Made by a program: the position numbers and the translations under genes | The notes under the pieces: model-generated | The model's input: only the letters and a program-made list of their open reading frames with translations | Database searches by the model: none | What the model was told of the DNA's origin: nothing | Source: Solirubrobacterales bacterium | Lineage (GTDB): Bacteria; Actinomycetota; Thermoleophilia; Solirubrobacterales; Solirubrobacteraceae | Length of the DNA stretch: 9,334 bases | Reading direction: 5' to 3' | NCBI GenBank assembly: GCA_019240015.1 | Contig: JAFAZB010000192.1 | Coordinates: forward strand, 1-9,334 | In this document: positions 6,673-9,334 of the stretch, one piece after another | Layout: each line of letters begins with the position of its first letter | Position numbering within the stretch: position 1 is the first letter of the stretch

Positions 6673-7596
6673 CTACTCCTCGGAGGCCTGGCGCAGCAGG
6701 CGCCGCGCTCGGGTGAGCGTCTGGGGTTTCCAGGCAGCCCCGCGCCAAGGATCCCCCTCGCGCTCCAGGCGCCTGCGCACCGTCTTCAGCGTGAAGCGAT
6801 CGGGCCGGGTGCTGCGCTCGGCCAGCTCGCCTTCGTGCAGCGGCGTCGCCACCGGGGCGCCGGGCCGCGGTCGGACCGCGTACGGAACCACCGCGGTGTG
6901 CCCGTAGGCATTTCTCATCACGTCGATCAGCACCCGCCCGCCGCGCTTGGCCTTCCGCTGCTCGATCGTCAGCAGCCGAGGGTTGCGGTTCGCCGCGAGC
7001 GCGGCCAGCTCGCGGGTGAAGCTCCTCACCTGCTCGAACCCGGCCCGTCGCTGGAGCGGCACCACGAGGTGATAGCCACGTGAGCCCGTCGCCATCGCGT
7101 AGGGCTGCAGACCGAGCTCCCGCAGCGTCGCGTCGAGCTCGAGCGCGGCCCGTCGGGTGGCGGCCGCGTCGTCGTCGCTCGGATCCAGGTCGATGATCAG
7201 ACGGTCCGGGCGGTCGAGGCGATCGGCCCGGCTGAGCCAGCCGTGGAGGGTGATGCAGCCCTGGTTGGCGAGATACACGAGCGTGGCGGGGTGATTGGCG
7301 AGGACGTGCTCGACCGCCGAGCCGTCCCGCATCGGGGTCGCAGCCCGTGCGATCCAGGACGGGAAGTGACCGCTGGCGCGCTGCTGGATGATCCGTTGCC
7401 CCTCGATCCCATCCGGGTAGCGCTCGAGGTTCAGCGGCCGGCCGGCGAGATACGGCAGCATCGCTGGCGCCACGTCGGCGTAGTAGAGCGCCAGATCAGC
7501 CTTGGTGATTCCGTCGGGAAACAGCAGCTTGTCGGGACGCGAGACCTCGATCGCCCGGCGCCCAGCTCGCAGCCTGACGGTCGAGCGTCGGCTCAC
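6673..7596 (-). CDS. Stand-alone LigD-type polymerase/primase domain protein
   Basis: A 307-residue protein matching the polymerase domain of bacterial non-homologous end-joining LigD, an archaeo-eukaryotic primase-fold enzyme that adds nucleotides (preferably ribonucleotides) at broken DNA ends. Seen: VSRPDKLLFPDGITKADLA (18-36), the metal-binding DLD pair Asp136/Asp138 in IIDLDPSDD, the nucleotide-binding GSRGYHLVVPL (171-181) with His176, the third acidic residue Asp225 in LIDVMRN, and AVVPYAVRPRPGAPVATPL (235-253). Length matches a single PolDom with no ligase or phosphoesterase domain, as in the mycobacterial PolD1/PolD2 proteins. GTG 7596 is the earliest possible start, since an in-frame TAA lies two codons upstream; there is no good Shine-Dalgarno. 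The next gene, LtrA, starts 5 bases after its stop. No Ku or ATP-dependent ligase gene is in the window, so its partners, if any, are elsewhere. Confidence 0.93.
   Translation of the reverse strand: MSRRSTVRLRAGRRAIEVSRPDKLLFPDGITKADLALYYADVAPAMLPYLAGRPLNLERYPDGIEGQRIIQQRASGHFPSWIARAATPMRDGSAVEHVLANHPATLVYLANQGCITLHGWLSRADRLDRPDRLIIDLDPSDDDAAATRRAALELDATLRELGLQPYAMATGSRGYHLVVPLQRRAGFEQVRSFTRELAALAANRNPRLLTIEQRKAKRGGRVLIDVMRNAYGHTAVVPYAVRPRPGAPVATPLHEGELAERSTRPDRFTLKTVRRRLEREGDPWRGAAWKPQTLTRARRLLRQASEE
6676..6681 (-). promoter_or_regulatory. Ribosome-binding site that fixes the LtrA start
   Basis: GAGGAG on the minus strand, read within the last codons (Glu-Glu) of the polymerase-domain gene, is 8 bases before GTG 6667. 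The site lies directly against the TAG stop (6675-6673), an arrangement typical of translational coupling. It is the main reason for rejecting the longer LtrA reading from 6748. Confidence 0.7.
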
Positions 7597-7686
7597 GATT
7601 TACCCCGGCGCTGCCTCGCCGCAGCGAAGCGACCCCGTGCCTGATTGGATACCGGCGCACACAACGAGCGCGGGCTGAGGAGCGTG
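7597..7686. promoter_or_regulatory. Divergent gap between the polymerase and dehydrogenase operons
   Basis: These 90 bases separate two divergent start codons and should hold promoters for both operons. GAGGAG at 7677-7682 is the Shine-Dalgarno of the dehydrogenase, 4 bases before ATG 7687. The only less GC-rich stretch is around 7642-7652 (TGATTGGATAC), which could contain a -10, but I see no convincing -35/-10 pair on either strand and no operator palindrome. Confidence 0.35.
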
Positions 7687-8409
7687 ATGGCAGAGCGAGC
7701 GGCAATCGTGACCGGCGGATCGAGCGGAATCGGGCTGGCGATCGCCCGCATGCTCGTGGAGGAGGGGCACGCGATCACGCTCGCCGCGCGTCGTCCGGAG
7801 AAGCTCGAGAGCGCCGCTGCGGAGCTGTCGTCCGAGGGCGCCGAGGTCCAGCACGTGGCCGGGAACATGGCCGACGAGGAGACGGTGCGCCGGGTGGTGC
7901 AGGCCCACCAGGAGCGGTTCAAACGCCTCGACGTGTTGGTCAACAACGCCGGCGTCGGAATCGGCGCCCCAGTCGGGGAGATCCAGACCAAGCACCTGGA
8001 TCTGCAGCTGGACGTCAACCTGCGCTCGATCATCCTCTTCTACCGGGAGTGTGCCGACCTGCTGCGGGCCGCGGGAGCCGAGCATCGCAACGCGCTGGTG
8101 ATCAACATGTCGTCGATCTCCGGCAAGCGCGGGGAAGCGTGGCTGTCGGTGTACTCGGCGAGCAAGCACGGGGTGGTCGGCTTCACCGAGGCGATGAACA
8201 AGGAGCTGGGCGGCGAGGGGATCAAGTCGTGCGCTCTGTGTCCGGCGTTCGTCGACACGCCGATGACCGAGTTCGCCAAGGAGAACGTGCCCGGCGAGGA
8301 GATGATCAGGCCGCAGGACATCGCCGAGGCGGCCCGGGCGCTGCTGCGCGTCTCGCCCGCCTGCGTGATCCCCGAGATCATGTTCCAGCGACCGGGCGCC
8401 GCGCTGTAG
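7687..8409 (+). CDS. Short-chain dehydrogenase/reductase (SDR)
   Basis: A 240-residue classical SDR that uses NAD(P)H to oxidise or reduce an alcohol/carbonyl. It shows the glycine-rich cofactor motif TGGSSGIG (9-16), Arg35-Arg36 after strand 2 (suggesting NADPH preference), NNAG (86-89), and the catalytic tetrad Asn111 (DVNLRS), Ser143 (NMSSISG), Tyr156 and Lys160 (YSASK). CPAFVDTPM (185-193) is the usual P-G-x-V-x-T segment with Ala in place of Gly. ATG 7687 has GAGGAG 4 bases upstream; GTG 7684 directly before it would be an equivalent start. The next gene starts 28 bases after its TAG, so the two are probably one operon. The family is too broad to name a substrate; FabG-like reduction is one possibility, but no fatty-acid gene is adjacent. 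Confidence 0.93.
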   Translation: MAERAAIVTGGSSGIGLAIARMLVEEGHAITLAARRPEKLESAAAELSSEGAEVQHVAGNMADEETVRRVVQAHQERFKRLDVLVNNAGVGIGAPVGEIQTKHLDLQLDVNLRSIILFYRECADLLRAAGAEHRNALVINMSSISGKRGEAWLSVYSASKHGVVGFTEAMNKELGGEGIKSCALCPAFVDTPMTEFAKENVPGEEMIRPQDIAEAARALLRVSPACVIPEIMFQRPGAAL

Positions 8410-8437
8410 CGCTCCGCGGACGAGCGAGAGGAAGCGG

Positions 8438-9334
8438 ATGAAGCTCGGACTCCACGTCGGGTATTGGGGGCTGGGAATGGGGCCGTCGGATCAGCTCCAG
8501 GTGGTTCAGGAGGCCGAGCGGCTGGGCTTTGACTCGGTGTGGGCGGCAGAAGCGTATGGCTCCGACGCCGCCAGCGTGCTCGCCTGGCTGGCGGCCGGGA
8601 CCACGAAGGTCAAGCTGGGCTCCGCGATCTTCCAGATGCCGGGCCGCAGCGCTGCGATGACCGCGATGACCGCCGCGACGATCGACGAGCTGTCGGGCGG
8701 ACGCATGGTGCTGGGGATCGGCTCCTCCGGGCCCCAGGTGGCCGAAGGCTGGCATGGTCAGCGATTCGGGCGCCAGCTCGAGCGAACCCGAGACTACGTC
8801 GCGGTGGTCCGCAAGGCATTGTCGCGCGAACGCGTCGAGTACCGCGGGGAGACGCTCGAGCTGCCGCTTCCGGACGGCCCGGGGAAGCCGCTGAAGCTGA
8901 CGATCGCGCCCGTTCAAGCGCAGATCCCGATCTACCTCGCGGCCATCGGGCCCAAGAACACCGCGCTGGCGGGCGAGATCGCCGACGGGTGGATCCCCAC
9001 CTTCTTTTCCCCCGAGCACGTGTCGGAGTTCCGGGCGCTGCTGGAAGAGGGCGCCGCACGGTCTGCTCGTTCGCTCGAGCGATTCGACATCGCCCCGACC
9101 GTGAACTCGTACATCTCCGAGGATCGAGCCCGCGCCAGGGACCTGATGCGGCCGCTGCTGGCCCTCTATATCGGGGGAATGGGATCGCGCCAGCAGAACT
9201 TTTACAACAAGCTGGTGCAGCGCTATGGCTTCGAGGACGCGGCCCGGGAAGTCCAGGACCTGTACCTCGCCGGCCACAAGGAGCAGGCCGGCGCGGCGAT
9301 CCCGGATCAGTTGATCGACTCGGTCTCGCTGTGC
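8438..9334 (+). CDS. LLM-class F420-dependent oxidoreductase, Rv3520c-like (3' end outside window)
   Basis: An open frame from ATG 8438 runs to the window edge without a stop, giving 299 residues. It is a luciferase-like TIM-barrel enzyme, in actinobacteria usually dependent on coenzyme F420. The start KLGLHVGYWGLG, AAEAYGSDA (about 36-44), DELSGGRMVLGIGSSGPQVAEGWHGQRFG (about 83-111), AAIGPKNTALAGEIADGWIP (about 168-187) and LALYIGGMGSRQQNF (about 234-248) closely follow the mycobacterial Rv3520c-type subgroup. The start is supported by GAGGAA (8428-8433), 4 bases upstream, and by alignment of the first residues with the family. Family members are about 340-350 residues, so roughly 45-50 residues lie beyond the edge. 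Spacing of 28 bases from the SDR suggests co-transcription and perhaps consecutive redox steps on one compound. The substrate is unknown. Confidence 0.93.
   Translation, partial: MKLGLHVGYWGLGMGPSDQLQVVQEAERLGFDSVWAAEAYGSDAASVLAWLAAGTTKVKLGSAIFQMPGRSAAMTAMTAATIDELSGGRMVLGIGSSGPQVAEGWHGQRFGRQLERTRDYVAVVRKALSRERVEYRGETLELPLPDGPGKPLKLTIAPVQAQIPIYLAAIGPKNTALAGEIADGWIPTFFSPEHVSEFRALLEEGAARSARSLERFDIAPTVNSYISEDRARARDLMRPLLALYIGGMGSRQQNFYNKLVQRYGFEDAAREVQDLYLAGHKEQAGAAIPDQLIDSVSLC

Noticed and set aside
6668..6748. A longer LtrA start at ATG 6748
   Set aside because: It would begin inside the polymerase-domain gene, has no family resemblance over the added 27 residues, and ignores the well-placed GAGGAG before GTG 6667.
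8378..9277. A 299-codon open frame on the - strand opposite the LLM oxidoreductase
   Set aside because: The opposite strand encodes a protein matching the Rv3520c-type family along its whole length; the antisense product has no recognisable features.

Overview
The window looks like ordinary chromosome from a very GC-rich bacterium, most likely an actinobacterium. The lineage call rests on base composition, frequent GTG starts, an F420-type luciferase-like oxidoreductase, a stand-alone LigD polymerase-domain protein and an LtrA-family membrane protein. A soil Thermoleophilia (Solirubrobacter-like) is my best guess, but this is inference and not proven by any marker gene. I see no rRNA, tRNA, CRISPR array, insertion sequence, prophage gene or integrase, and no composition break that would suggest recent transfer.

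Layout, left to right. (1) 1-181: the C-terminal end of a gene on the + strand, possibly a methyltransferase. It meets tail to tail, 9 bases apart, (2) a 749-residue membrane-bound sensor on the - strand (191-2440) with PAS, GGDEF and EAL domains, all with their catalytic motifs intact, predicted to make and/or degrade cyclic di-GMP. (3) A 79-base divergent gap separates it from a small serine hydrolase of the phospholipase/carboxylesterase family (2520-3179, +). (4) A 192-base leader with two Shine-Dalgarno sequences and a nested hairpin precedes a secreted aldose 1-epimerase (3372-4592, +). (5) An aldo/keto reductase of the YdbC-like type follows (4693-5544, +). Its last 11 bases overlap (6) the end of a convergent two-gene operon on the - strand: a stand-alone LigD-type polymerase/primase domain protein (6673-7596), then an LtrA-family membrane protein (5534-6667) whose ribosome-binding site ends against the stop codon of the polymerase gene. 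(7) A 90-base divergent gap leads to a second operon on the + strand: a short-chain dehydrogenase (7687-8409) and, 28 bases later, a luciferase-like F420-dependent oxidoreductase of the Rv3520c type (8438 to the window end, truncated by the window).

The genes do not form one pathway. The supported groupings are the polymerase-LtrA pair and the dehydrogenase-LLM pair, each co-directional and tightly spaced. No clearly new biological system is visible. The points most worth a second look are the two-start, hairpin-containing leader of the secreted epimerase, the coupling of a DNA-repair polymerase domain to an LtrA membrane protein, and the membrane sensor that keeps both cyclic di-GMP active sites plus an inhibitory site.
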